Below are positions 10,101 through 17,966 of a stretch of DNA of 64,000 nt, piece by piece; within the stretch, counting starts at the first letter, position 1, and each line of letters begins with the position of its first letter. The notes under the pieces were generated by a model. It did no database searches. It saw nothing but the letters and a program-made list of their open reading frames with translations, and was not told where the DNA came from. The stretch lies in contig JADJVJ010000001.1 in NCBI GenBank assembly GCA_016716625.1, forward strand, positions 1-64,000, in the 5' to 3' direction. The translations under genes were made by a program, and so were the position numbers. The DNA is from Nostocoides sp. (GTDB lineage Bacteria; Actinomycetota; Actinomycetes; Actinomycetales; Dermatophilaceae).

Positions 10101-11324
10101 CTACTCGTCCACCACGAGAATCTCGGAGACGCTGGCCACCGCCGCGATGAGTGCGTCCTCCTCGTCCGGATCGATCACCCGCCGGGCACCGAGGATTCGG
10201 ATATCCCGATCCATCGGGACGGCATAGGAAGGCGTCGGCGTCCGTACCAGCACTTCGGCGTTCGTCTTCGCTTCTTGGAGAACGAAGCTCTTGACGCCGT
10301 GCTCACGCACAACGGTCCCCGCGAGGTCGTACCAGGTCTCTTCCGACACCTCGGCCGTCGCCGTGGTGCCCGTACTCCAGTAGGTGTCGCACAGCCCACG
10401 GACGCTGCACAGGCCACAGTGGTCGCCAATGAGGGCGACCGGAAAGTCGGCCCTAGCGGCCGCATCGGCCGCCTCGATCCTCGTCGCCACTCCTGCACGG
10501 AGCCCGGTCAGTTGCTCAGCAGTCGGCGCTGCGGATACCACGTCATGACTCGGATAGGCCGCGACAAGCTCGGTCACCGCAAGTCCGACCGGGTTGACCA
10601 GGCTGTCCTCGCTCCAGAGCAGGGCGTACAGCTGAAGCTGATCCTGATGCGCCTGGTCCTCGGCACCTGTCTTGAAGTCGGTGATCTTGGCGCCGTCCGC
10701 ATCGACGCTGAGGAGGTCGATGCGTCCCTTCAGACGAAGTGACTCCGCCACCAGTTCCTTCTCCGGGTGGTCACCAGTCCGCGCCGGATAGCGCACGGCC
10801 GGGTCCCCCGGGGGCGCACCCGGCCCACTTACAGCCGACGGGCGGAGTTCCATCCGGTTCAGATAGGTCTGGATCTGCTCACGCGCTTGCGGCACCCAAT
10901 CCGTGAGCTGGCGAGTGAGTTGATCGCGCCGGTCACTACTGATGCGGGGGTTTCCATCGAACCGTGCCAGCTGCTTGGCGAGCACGTCTTCGGCGACCTT
11001 CGTGTAGCCGCCGAGTTCCCTTAGGACGGTCACGGCCTCGGCTGAGCGAGTGGAACTGCATCCCGTCTTGACCAGCGCTTTGACGATGATCTCCAGCGCC
11101 CCATGGACAACATCGCCCCGGATCGCTGCTGGAATCGGCAGGCGTGGATACCCATGCTGGTCCCACAGATCCGGGTAGTCCGCCCGGGAGAGTGCGTAAC
11201 GACGAGGGCACCCCTCAACGTCCTTGAGCGACGAATAGCTCCACATCGACGGAGCATCGTGGAGGAGCGCGCGTCCGGCGACGACGCCCGTCTCGTACAC
11301 CCTCGGCTCGGTCAGCTCAGCCAC
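10101..11324 (-). CDS. Cas4/AddB-like PD-(D/E)XK nuclease with Fe-S cluster motif
   Basis: 407 residues, GTG start. Nuclease motifs in order: H74 in RGDVVHG, D203 in LKGRIDLL, D216 and K218 in ITDFKTG, and QLQLYAL at about 229-235. Four cysteines placed as in Cas4/AddB enzymes (C39 in EGCPRRYAL, then C303, C306 and C312 in CGLCSVRGLCDTYW) should bind a 4Fe-4S cluster that pins the nuclease domain. About 75 residues follow the cluster (from YDLAGTVVREHG), possibly a small beta domain. The start overlaps the helicase gene by 13 bases, so helicase and nuclease are probably made in step and act together on DNA ends or unwound strands. It is the last gene of the minus-strand operon. Confidence 0.85.
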   Translation of the reverse strand: MAELTEPRVYETGVVAGRALLHDAPSMWSYSSLKDVEGCPRRYALSRADYPDLWDQHGYPRLPIPAAIRGDVVHGALEIIVKALVKTGCSSTRSAEAVTVLRELGGYTKVAEDVLAKQLARFDGNPRISSDRRDQLTRQLTDWVPQAREQIQTYLNRMELRPSAVSGPGAPPGDPAVRYPARTGDHPEKELVAESLRLKGRIDLLSVDADGAKITDFKTGAEDQAHQDQLQLYALLWSEDSLVNPVGLAVTELVAAYPSHDVVSAAPTAEQLTGLRAGVATRIEAADAAARADFPVALIGDHCGLCSVRGLCDTYWSTGTTATAEVSEETWYDLAGTVVREHGVKSFVLQEAKTNAEVLVRTPTPSYAVPMDRDIRILGARRVIDPDEEDALIAAVASVSEILVVDE

Positions 11325-14300
11325 TTGAGTACCTGCTGGCTCGCCACGGGCAGGTTGCGCATTACGACCATGTCATCGACCGGATACACCGGGACGCCGC
11401 CTAGTTCCTTGGCGTCCCAGAGTTCCTGCGTGGGCGGCAGGTCCCGGGTGAGTGGACTCTGGATGTAGAAGATGCGGTCCCTACCCTTGCCGCGGGCCAA
11501 CAGCGGGGCCGTGATTGTGCCCAGGCCATCGATATCGACGGGTTCGTTCTTCAGGAACTGGAGCCCGTTGATGTCGCGGCTGTCGAGGTCCGCCAGCAGC
11601 TTGTCGATCGACTGACTCACCCGCACGTCGTCGAGGCGCGGCATCGTGCCGTCCAGCACGTACCGCAGGAGCGCCGCCCCGACCTTTCGGTCCAGCAGCC
11701 CGTGCTCGAAGCGGTTCCGGAAGCTTCGCAGGCACCGATAGCACGACGCGTCGCAGTCCGCTGGGCAGGTCTCTAGGCGCTCCAAGGCCTTCTTGAAGAT
11801 CGAGAGTCCATACCCGTGCACTCGACGTGTGAAGCCTGCACCACCTGCAAGCGTGTCGTAGAGGTAGATCTCCGCCTCAAGCCCGTGGTTACCGGTCGGC
11901 GTCAGCGCTGGCCGGTACTCGGCCTGCAACTCGCTCGCGTCCACGTCGAGTTCACCGGTCGCCGTGATCGTGAGGGCTTCGGCGATCGTACGTAGCGCCA
12001 CCTGGGTGGAGAGCAATTCTGGGCGCAGCGTGAGTGGAGCCTCAACCTTCAGGCGGACCAGAAGGACGTCTGAGATGAAGTCGGTGCCGAGCACCAGTCC
12101 GCGCGTCGAGGCTGATCCCTGGCAGTCCGGCTCGCGCTCGTCCGGGTACGGCTTGGGGTGGGTTCCAGACACGACGCCGGTCGCGCCCTTGGTCGGCTCG
12201 ATGAGGCCGCACCGGGTGCAGTAGGTGTAGCCCTCGCTGCGAGGACCCGTGTTGGTGACCAGGAGGGTGTCGCGGCGGTAGGTCTGCTCCAGGCGGTCAG
12301 TGACGTGATCCCACGCCTCTTCTTCCTCGGGGCCTTCCGCCACCAACTTGGCGCGGGTTGCGTAGCTGTTTGCGGGTGCATCATCTGGGCTGGTGCCGGG
12401 CTCGTCGTTGGCACGGTGAGCGAAGCCAGGGGGGCGCATCCAGTTCATCGCCTTGCCGAACTTGTCGACCGCTCCGCACGCGGGACAGTCACGTTCCTCA
12501 CCTCGCTCGGCCTGGTCGTATGGGAAGTGCTTGGCGTAGTGGCAGACCTGGCACTCGAAGTAGAGCCACTTCTCGCGCCACGCCTTGAAGCGCTCCTTGT
12601 GCATCGGAGCGTAGATCGCCCCGGAGGTCCACTCCTTGTTGTCGATCCAGACGACTTTGCCGGGGGCGTATTGGCTGAGGGCGATGGGCAGGCCCTGGCT
12701 CGGGGCGTACTGGAACTCCGTGTGGAACGGCTCAGACTTGTCCCGGTCGAAGACATGGAAGGCGACGACGTCCGTCGGGAAGGCGTAGCGCGGCAGGACT
12801 CCCTTGTAGAGCAGGCGGTCGAGGAGGTTTGCCTGGCTGCGCGGCTCGCTGGGAAGGTCCGCGCCGTCCTCGCCCGAATCGCCCTCTTCCACTTCGTCGT
12901 CACCAGGAGCGGCGTCGCCTTCCTCCGGCTCCGGGAGCTTGCCGTCAGGCTCCACGTCCAGGGCCTTGTCGATTTCGTTGAGGGTCTTGGTGACCAACTC
13001 ATCGAGGATTGTTTGACGATCTTCGGGCTTCAGTTCCGAGGGCAGCCACGAATCCACATCTCGGCTGAGGTCGGACTGGTTCTGGGTCAGCCACTCCTCG
13101 AAGTCGGCGCGGTTGAGCGGCGACGTCGTGCCGACGAAGCTCCGGACCGTGCCGAGCACCTCGAACAGCTGCGGCTGGTCTTCGGGGTCGATGTGCGGCA
13201 GCCGTGCCTGGTTGTAGCGCTGGAGCAGGTACGCCATGACGTGGCGACGGGCGATCTCGTCGTTGTCCAGCGTCAGGATTGGATCGTCCACCTCGCCGCG
13301 GATCATAAGGTCAGGATTGCGGAAGTAGTGGTCATCGTGGGTATCGGCACTGCCGAACGCGACGACCGTTGCGACCGCGTTGCCGCGACGCCCGGCACGA
13401 CCAGCTCGCTGCTGGTAGTTGGCTCGCGACGGCGGCATGTTGCGGAGGGCGACACCGGACAGGCTTCCGATGTCGATACCGACCTCCATCGTGGTCGTAC
13501 AGGAGAGCACGTCGATGGCCGCTCGCTCCTGCTCACCCGGTCGAGGCAATCCGACGTTCACGTCCTGGAACAGAAGCTCGTACTCCTCGGCGCGGGAGAA
13601 GACCGCGTCGGACTGCGCCGCGTTGAGCTGGGCGGTGTGCTCGGCCGCGATGATGCTCATGATCGGCTTCTCAGGGGTCTTCAGGGCGCGCTCAGCGCTC
13701 TCCCGGTAGTAGCCCTTACGCGCCTGGAAGACCTCGTCCGTCTCGGGATCGAGCGTGCGTACCTTGTCGGCACCACAGCTCACACACTTGGTGGATCCAG
13801 GGAACGGGCGCTGCGTGAACCTGCATCGCTCGCAGTAGCCCCATAGTCCTCCGATATCCAGCGCGACGTTGCCCGCGAGCAACCGGTACTTGTTGCCCTG
13901 CATCTCACAGAACTTCGGCAGGATCGTCGGCAGCCACGAGTCCTTGAAGACCTTCTTTGCTGCCGGGGTCCCGAGCCACCGCTCGATCGTCTGGAACTTG
14001 CCCGAGTGCGGCTTGACGCCGCCCTTCTGCCGCCACCATTCCTGGGTCATTCCCGGGAACCAGATGCCGCGTGCCGGCGTGGACCACTGTGCCAGCCACA
14101 GACGAAGCAGCGCCAGTCGCTCCTCATCTGTCGCCGCCACGCCCGGAATGGCGGGCAAGTTGGCAAGGAGTTCGTCCGTCAGGCTGGCCTTTTCGCGCAG
14201 TGAAGCCAAGCCGAGCGACGTCAGACCGTAGTACTTGTCCGTCAGCGTCGCGTACATGGCACGCAGCAAGGCCTGCGGCGGCTGGGCCGTGAGCATCAAC

Positions 14301-16885
14301 AGTTCCATCATGGCGGCGACATCGCCGGTAAGAGCGCCCTTGTCGACCGCATTGCCCACATCGCGTACGACGTGAAGGGACTCGGCCTGTCGCAGTTCAG
14401 GGCGCAGCCGCACCTTGAGTTGCTTGGCGCCAACCATGACCGCCAAGTAGAGGCGCTCCAGACTGAGCTGCGCGCTGATACCCGGCTGAGCGGCAAGGTC
14501 GGTCCAACCCTTGAGGATGAGGGGGCGAATCACGTCGCGCATCGAGTAGGCCTGCAGGTTGGGCGCGAGACGAGCGGCGACTTGCCGCGAGTCGGAGAAC
14601 GCCAACACTTTGCGGCCCCGAAGCGGGGCGAAGTCCGAGTAGGGAGCGCTCGGCGGCTGGACCTCGATCTGCCGAGTCACCAGCGCCTGGAACGGTTGGT
14701 CACCCTTGGTTTGGTGATCCTGGACCGAGGAGCGCCCGAAGCCTGCCATCTGGCCGCAGACACCGCAAGGCTTGAACTCGCCGTTGGCCTCCGCCTGATC
14801 GTCGGTGTCGTCATCGTCGTCATCACTGGTAACGGTTTCACCCGCTCGGAGTTTCGGAAGGAACACGACGCGACTGCGCGTTGGCGGATGGTCGGTTCGG
14901 AGTCGACCGGTGACGAGATCGATCTCGGCCACTTCCACCTGGCCCGCGGATGGTTCCTCCAGGAGAAGGTCCAGAGGGAACAGTTCGGGGATCGAACCAC
15001 TCGTGGTCTGGAACGCGCCGCCCGGCTCATGCCACAAGAAGTCCGGGTCCTGCAGGTTGTCGGTGTACGCCCGGGCGTAGGCCGAGCCGCAGTGACGGCA
15101 CGTGTAGAGCTCGAACACCCGAGCACCGCAGTCACAGGTGGCCTGGGGCTGGGCGTAGAGCTTGCCGATCGGGCCGAGGCCAGGGGGCAACTCGCTGCGA
15201 TCGACCGCGTCGCACTCGGGATCGATGCATGCCCAAAGCCCGGGAAGACCCCGGAAGAACGCATGCACCCGGCAAGGGAGTAGACCGGCCTCATCGGGTG
15301 TCTTCCGGGCTGCGCTGCCGAGCGCAACCAGCGTTGTCACCGCCTTGTCCGCTTGCTCCGCGTCGACGCCAGGGAAGATCACCTGCCCCAACTCACTAAC
15401 CGGTTGCGCCTTCTGCATCGTCTCGTTGACAAGGAGGTTCATCGGACCGTACGAGTTCAGCGCTTCGTCCAGCAGGACGCCGATCCCTCGGTCGTGGTCG
15501 GTGACGCCACGCTCGTTGAGCACGCCAACGACGGCAGTTGCGCGTTCGGCGTCAGAGTCGCCCGCATAGAAGTCCTCCAGCGGGACTCCGGCGAGCAAGG
15601 AGGCATCGGCTGCCGAGCCTGCAGCAGTCCCGCCGCGAAGGGCCCACTGGCTCGTCACGGTGCGGAAGTCGTCGGGGTCCTTGCCGGTCAGCTGGGCGGC
15701 AAACCCGCGCGCGTACTCCGGCGTCGTGAAGGATGCGCTGGTGGTGATGACTTGCAGCCGGTCCGGGGTGATTCCGAGACGCGATCGCAGCCGGCGCAGA
15801 AGCAGCGCCACCTCGGCTCCAGCCGCCCCGCGATAGAGGTGCGCTTCGTCGACCACCAGTAGGAACCTTTCTTCGGGGTTGTCGGCTAGCCACTGGCGGG
15901 TGTGGTCGAAGACCGGCCGCTCCAGCGGCCGCATGAGCATGTACTCCAGCATCGAGTAGTTAGTGATGAGTACGTCCGGCGGCGCTGCCAGCACCTCGTG
16001 CCTCGTCAGCAGTTCTGGGTCATTCGGCTGCATGACTGCGCGGATGAACTCGTCGGTCTTGGGATCCTTCCAGCGCGAACCCTTCGGACCGAACCACTTC
16101 TTGAGGTCGGGCTTGGCGGGCCATTTTCCACGCTGCTCCAGCTTCGCCTTGAGCGCCTTGGCCTGGGCGTGCCCGGGCGCCCTCGGATCGGCAGCCTGGT
16201 CGATAAGGAGCAAATAGAAGTCCTCGATTGAGCCGAGGCGCTGCTGATCCTTCTTGACGGTCCGGACGCCCGGGTAGAGCGTGCGGCTGGTGTAGCGAGC
16301 GAACCGCGCCGGACGCCCGGCCCATGCGTTGAACTGCGTCGTGACGCGGGGATCTCCAAGGAGCAGGCGGAGACGACCGAGTTGGTCGTTCACCAGTGCG
16401 TTCATCGGGTAGAGGATCAGGGCGCGAACTGCCGGAGCGGTGAACGATGTCGGTCGGTGTGCCGCCTCCGCTGCCAGCTTGGCGAGCATGGGGAGGAGGA
16501 ACGACTCGGTCTTTCCAGAACCGGTACCTGTCGTGATGGCCAGACTCTTGCCATCCCGCGACGTCCACTCCAGCGCCTCGGCCTGATGGGTGTACGGCGG
16601 GTCGTAGAGCAGACGATCGAGATCGCCCATCCTCTCGGTGAGCATTCCGAACAAGGCGTGGATCTGTGGGTCGACATCGAGTTCGCCGAACCGTCGGTTC
16701 GTCTGGTAGCGGGGCGTGCTCTCGATGTATGGGGCCTTGAAGAGCACGCCCTCCGAAGTCAGGAGTTGTCGTCGCTGCTCGATAACCGTCGGGTGGCCTA
16801 TGTGGTACGTCGCCTCGATGTAATCGCGCAGGGCAGTCTGGATCTCATCGATCGTCTCCGCAATGGTGGGCGCTTCAGTCGCCAC
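11312..16885 (-). CDS. Large DEAH-box helicase, DruE/DUF1998-like
   Basis: 1857 residues. Superfamily 2 helicase motifs are seen: Q-motif YTHQAEAL near 98, Walker A TGTGSGKT at 119-126, PMNALVNDQ near 160, Walker B DEAH at 346-349, TTSAS at 381-385, and late in the second RecA domain MEVGIDIGSL and QQRAGRAGRRG. Between them lie cysteine pairs (CDCGARVFELYTCRHCGSAY; CGVCGQ; CERC with CVSC) that look like zinc ribbons. Near the end, LYDTLAGGAGFTRRV and CPADCDASCYRCLRSF match the DUF1998 (MrfA-type zinc) module. Size and layout fit DruE of Druantia; DISARM DrmB-type and Mrf helicases are relatives. A very acidic linker lies near 1430. Starts inside the upstream 363-residue gene (11-base overlap). 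Confidence 0.85.
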   Translation of the reverse strand: MATEAPTIAETIDEIQTALRDYIEATYHIGHPTVIEQRRQLLTSEGVLFKAPYIESTPRYQTNRRFGELDVDPQIHALFGMLTERMGDLDRLLYDPPYTHQAEALEWTSRDGKSLAITTGTGSGKTESFLLPMLAKLAAEAAHRPTSFTAPAVRALILYPMNALVNDQLGRLRLLLGDPRVTTQFNAWAGRPARFARYTSRTLYPGVRTVKKDQQRLGSIEDFYLLLIDQAADPRAPGHAQAKALKAKLEQRGKWPAKPDLKKWFGPKGSRWKDPKTDEFIRAVMQPNDPELLTRHEVLAAPPDVLITNYSMLEYMLMRPLERPVFDHTRQWLADNPEERFLLVVDEAHLYRGAAGAEVALLLRRLRSRLGITPDRLQVITTSASFTTPEYARGFAAQLTGKDPDDFRTVTSQWALRGGTAAGSAADASLLAGVPLEDFYAGDSDAERATAVVGVLNERGVTDHDRGIGVLLDEALNSYGPMNLLVNETMQKAQPVSELGQVIFPGVDAEQADKAVTTLVALGSAARKTPDEAGLLPCRVHAFFRGLPGLWACIDPECDAVDRSELPPGLGPIGKLYAQPQATCDCGARVFELYTCRHCGSAYARAYTDNLQDPDFLWHEPGGAFQTTSGSIPELFPLDLLLEEPSAGQVEVAEIDLVTGRLRTDHPPTRSRVVFLPKLRAGETVTSDDDDDDTDDQAEANGEFKPCGVCGQMAGFGRSSVQDHQTKGDQPFQALVTRQIEVQPPSAPYSDFAPLRGRKVLAFSDSRQVAARLAPNLQAYSMRDVIRPLILKGWTDLAAQPGISAQLSLERLYLAVMVGAKQLKVRLRPELRQAESLHVVRDVGNAVDKGALTGDVAAMMELLMLTAQPPQALLRAMYATLTDKYYGLTSLGLASLREKASLTDELLANLPAIPGVAATDEERLALLRLWLAQWSTPARGIWFPGMTQEWWRQKGGVKPHSGKFQTIERWLGTPAAKKVFKDSWLPTILPKFCEMQGNKYRLLAGNVALDIGGLWGYCERCRFTQRPFPGSTKCVSCGADKVRTLDPETDEVFQARKGYYRESAERALKTPEKPIMSIIAAEHTAQLNAAQSDAVFSRAEEYELLFQDVNVGLPRPGEQERAAIDVLSCTTTMEVGIDIGSLSGVALRNMPPSRANYQQRAGRAGRRGNAVATVVAFGSADTHDDHYFRNPDLMIRGEVDDPILTLDNDEIARRHVMAYLLQRYNQARLPHIDPEDQPQLFEVLGTVRSFVGTTSPLNRADFEEWLTQNQSDLSRDVDSWLPSELKPEDRQTILDELVTKTLNEIDKALDVEPDGKLPEPEEGDAAPGDDEVEEGDSGEDGADLPSEPRSQANLLDRLLYKGVLPRYAFPTDVVAFHVFDRDKSEPFHTEFQYAPSQGLPIALSQYAPGKVVWIDNKEWTSGAIYAPMHKERFKAWREKWLYFECQVCHYAKHFPYDQAERGEERDCPACGAVDKFGKAMNWMRPPGFAHRANDEPGTSPDDAPANSYATRAKLVAEGPEEEEAWDHVTDRLEQTYRRDTLLVTNTGPRSEGYTYCTRCGLIEPTKGATGVVSGTHPKPYPDEREPDCQGSASTRGLVLGTDFISDVLLVRLKVEAPLTLRPELLSTQVALRTIAEALTITATGELDVDASELQAEYRPALTPTGNHGLEAEIYLYDTLAGGAGFTRRVHGYGLSIFKKALERLETCPADCDASCYRCLRSFRNRFEHGLLDRKVGAALLRYVLDGTMPRLDDVRVSQSIDKLLADLDSRDINGLQFLKNEPVDIDGLGTITAPLLARGKGRDRIFYIQSPLTRDLPPTQELWDAKELGGVPVYPVDDMVVMRNLPVASQQVLKWLS

Positions 16886-17966
16886 GGCTGTCCTCCTGGT
16901 AGGTCATCCAAAGCATGGCAGTCAGGAACTTGGTCACGTTGTCCAATGCTTCAGAGGGCATGCGGAACGAGAACAGTGCGCCGGGGCTCCTCTCCATGGC
17001 GAGTCCTGAGAACTGCAGGTAGCGCTCAGCGAATCCCGGGAGGGGAGAGAAGAAGTCGAGGAGGACGTGGTCACCGGGGTGTGCACCCCGCCTGATGCGG
17101 CACTCGGGCGGCGTGCCGCGCTGAGCGTCGATCGCCGCTTGGTAGCGCCAGGCCTCGTCGCGACCTGGAACGACTGGATCCGCCACCGGAAACTCTAAGA
17201 GGCGCATCGGTACTCCGGCCTCGAACCGGACCAAGCACCACAGGTCCGCGCCATACGCCTGTGGTCGACGAACCACGAAGTCGCCTGTATCCGCGGTAGC
17301 AGGCGTTCGCCATCGTCCTCGGTAGTAGCGCACTTTCGCCGCGGGGTCGAGGATCTGGAGGCCCTCGAGTGCACCGGCAGGGGCCGCGACGTTCAGACGA
17401 GCACGGTGCCGCTCAATGAGGTCGGCTGGAGACTCGACGCTGGGACGGGCCACCCATCGCTCCTTCGGTACCTGGTGCAATCCACGCGCACTCAGTTCCT
17501 TCTCGTAATCGGCGGCCTCCAACCTCAAGATCCGGGTGTGACCCTCGTACTCAATTGCGCCCCCCAACCCATCGCTGATTAAGGGGGCGCCGAAGGGCCG
17601 CACACCCATGAGCAAGTAGGTTCCAGGGGCGCGCTCGATGAAGGACGGCGGCCCGAGGAATAGCAGTCGCGTTGATCGATCGCTCACGTGCCGCAACTCC
17701 AGCAAGTCTCCCGATGACACCAACAAGTCGAGCAACTCGACGACCTCGTCTCGCTTCAGGTCATCACCACCGTCCAGAGGCCTCAGGGCGCCGAGAACAG
17801 CATCAACGAGCCTGCCGGGGCTAGTTGGACACATGAATGAAGCGGCCCGGCGGAGCGACGCGGCTACACCCTCGGTCGACGTCGGTCCGACGGCGTCGGG
17901 ATCGAGGCCGAGTGTCTCAACGGCGAGGTACGACGCGGCGCCTGGCGTCAGCTTGGTGAGTTTCAT
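16875..17966 (-). CDS. Unknown protein of defence-like locus, N-terminal winged-helix-like
   Basis: 363 residues, no family recognised. The first 110 residues are helical and end in LLDLLVSSGDLLEL, a pattern like a winged helix. The rest alternates strands and short helices (STRLLFLGPPSFIE, YLLMGVRPFG, CLVRFEAGVPMRLLEF) and ends in a helix (ALDNVTKFLTAMLWMTY). No nuclease, helicase or membrane motif is seen. It overlaps both neighbours (shared bases with the 946-residue gene and 11 bases with the helicase), so it is almost surely made together with them. A role as adaptor or DNA-binding subunit of the helicase is an inference from that coupling. Confidence 0.75.
   Translation of the reverse strand: MKLTKLTPGAASYLAVETLGLDPDAVGPTSTEGVAASLRRAASFMCPTSPGRLVDAVLGALRPLDGGDDLKRDEVVELLDLLVSSGDLLELRHVSDRSTRLLFLGPPSFIERAPGTYLLMGVRPFGAPLISDGLGGAIEYEGHTRILRLEAADYEKELSARGLHQVPKERWVARPSVESPADLIERHRARLNVAAPAGALEGLQILDPAAKVRYYRGRWRTPATADTGDFVVRRPQAYGADLWCLVRFEAGVPMRLLEFPVADPVVPGRDEAWRYQAAIDAQRGTPPECRIRRGAHPGDHVLLDFFSPLPGFAERYLQFSGLAMERSPGALFSFRMPSEALDNVTKFLTAMLWMTYQEDSRGD

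Noticed and set aside
12158..13846. Long open frame on the plus strand inside the helicase gene
   Set aside because: It is the antisense of a clear helicase with all motifs; GC-rich codon use leaves long empty frames.
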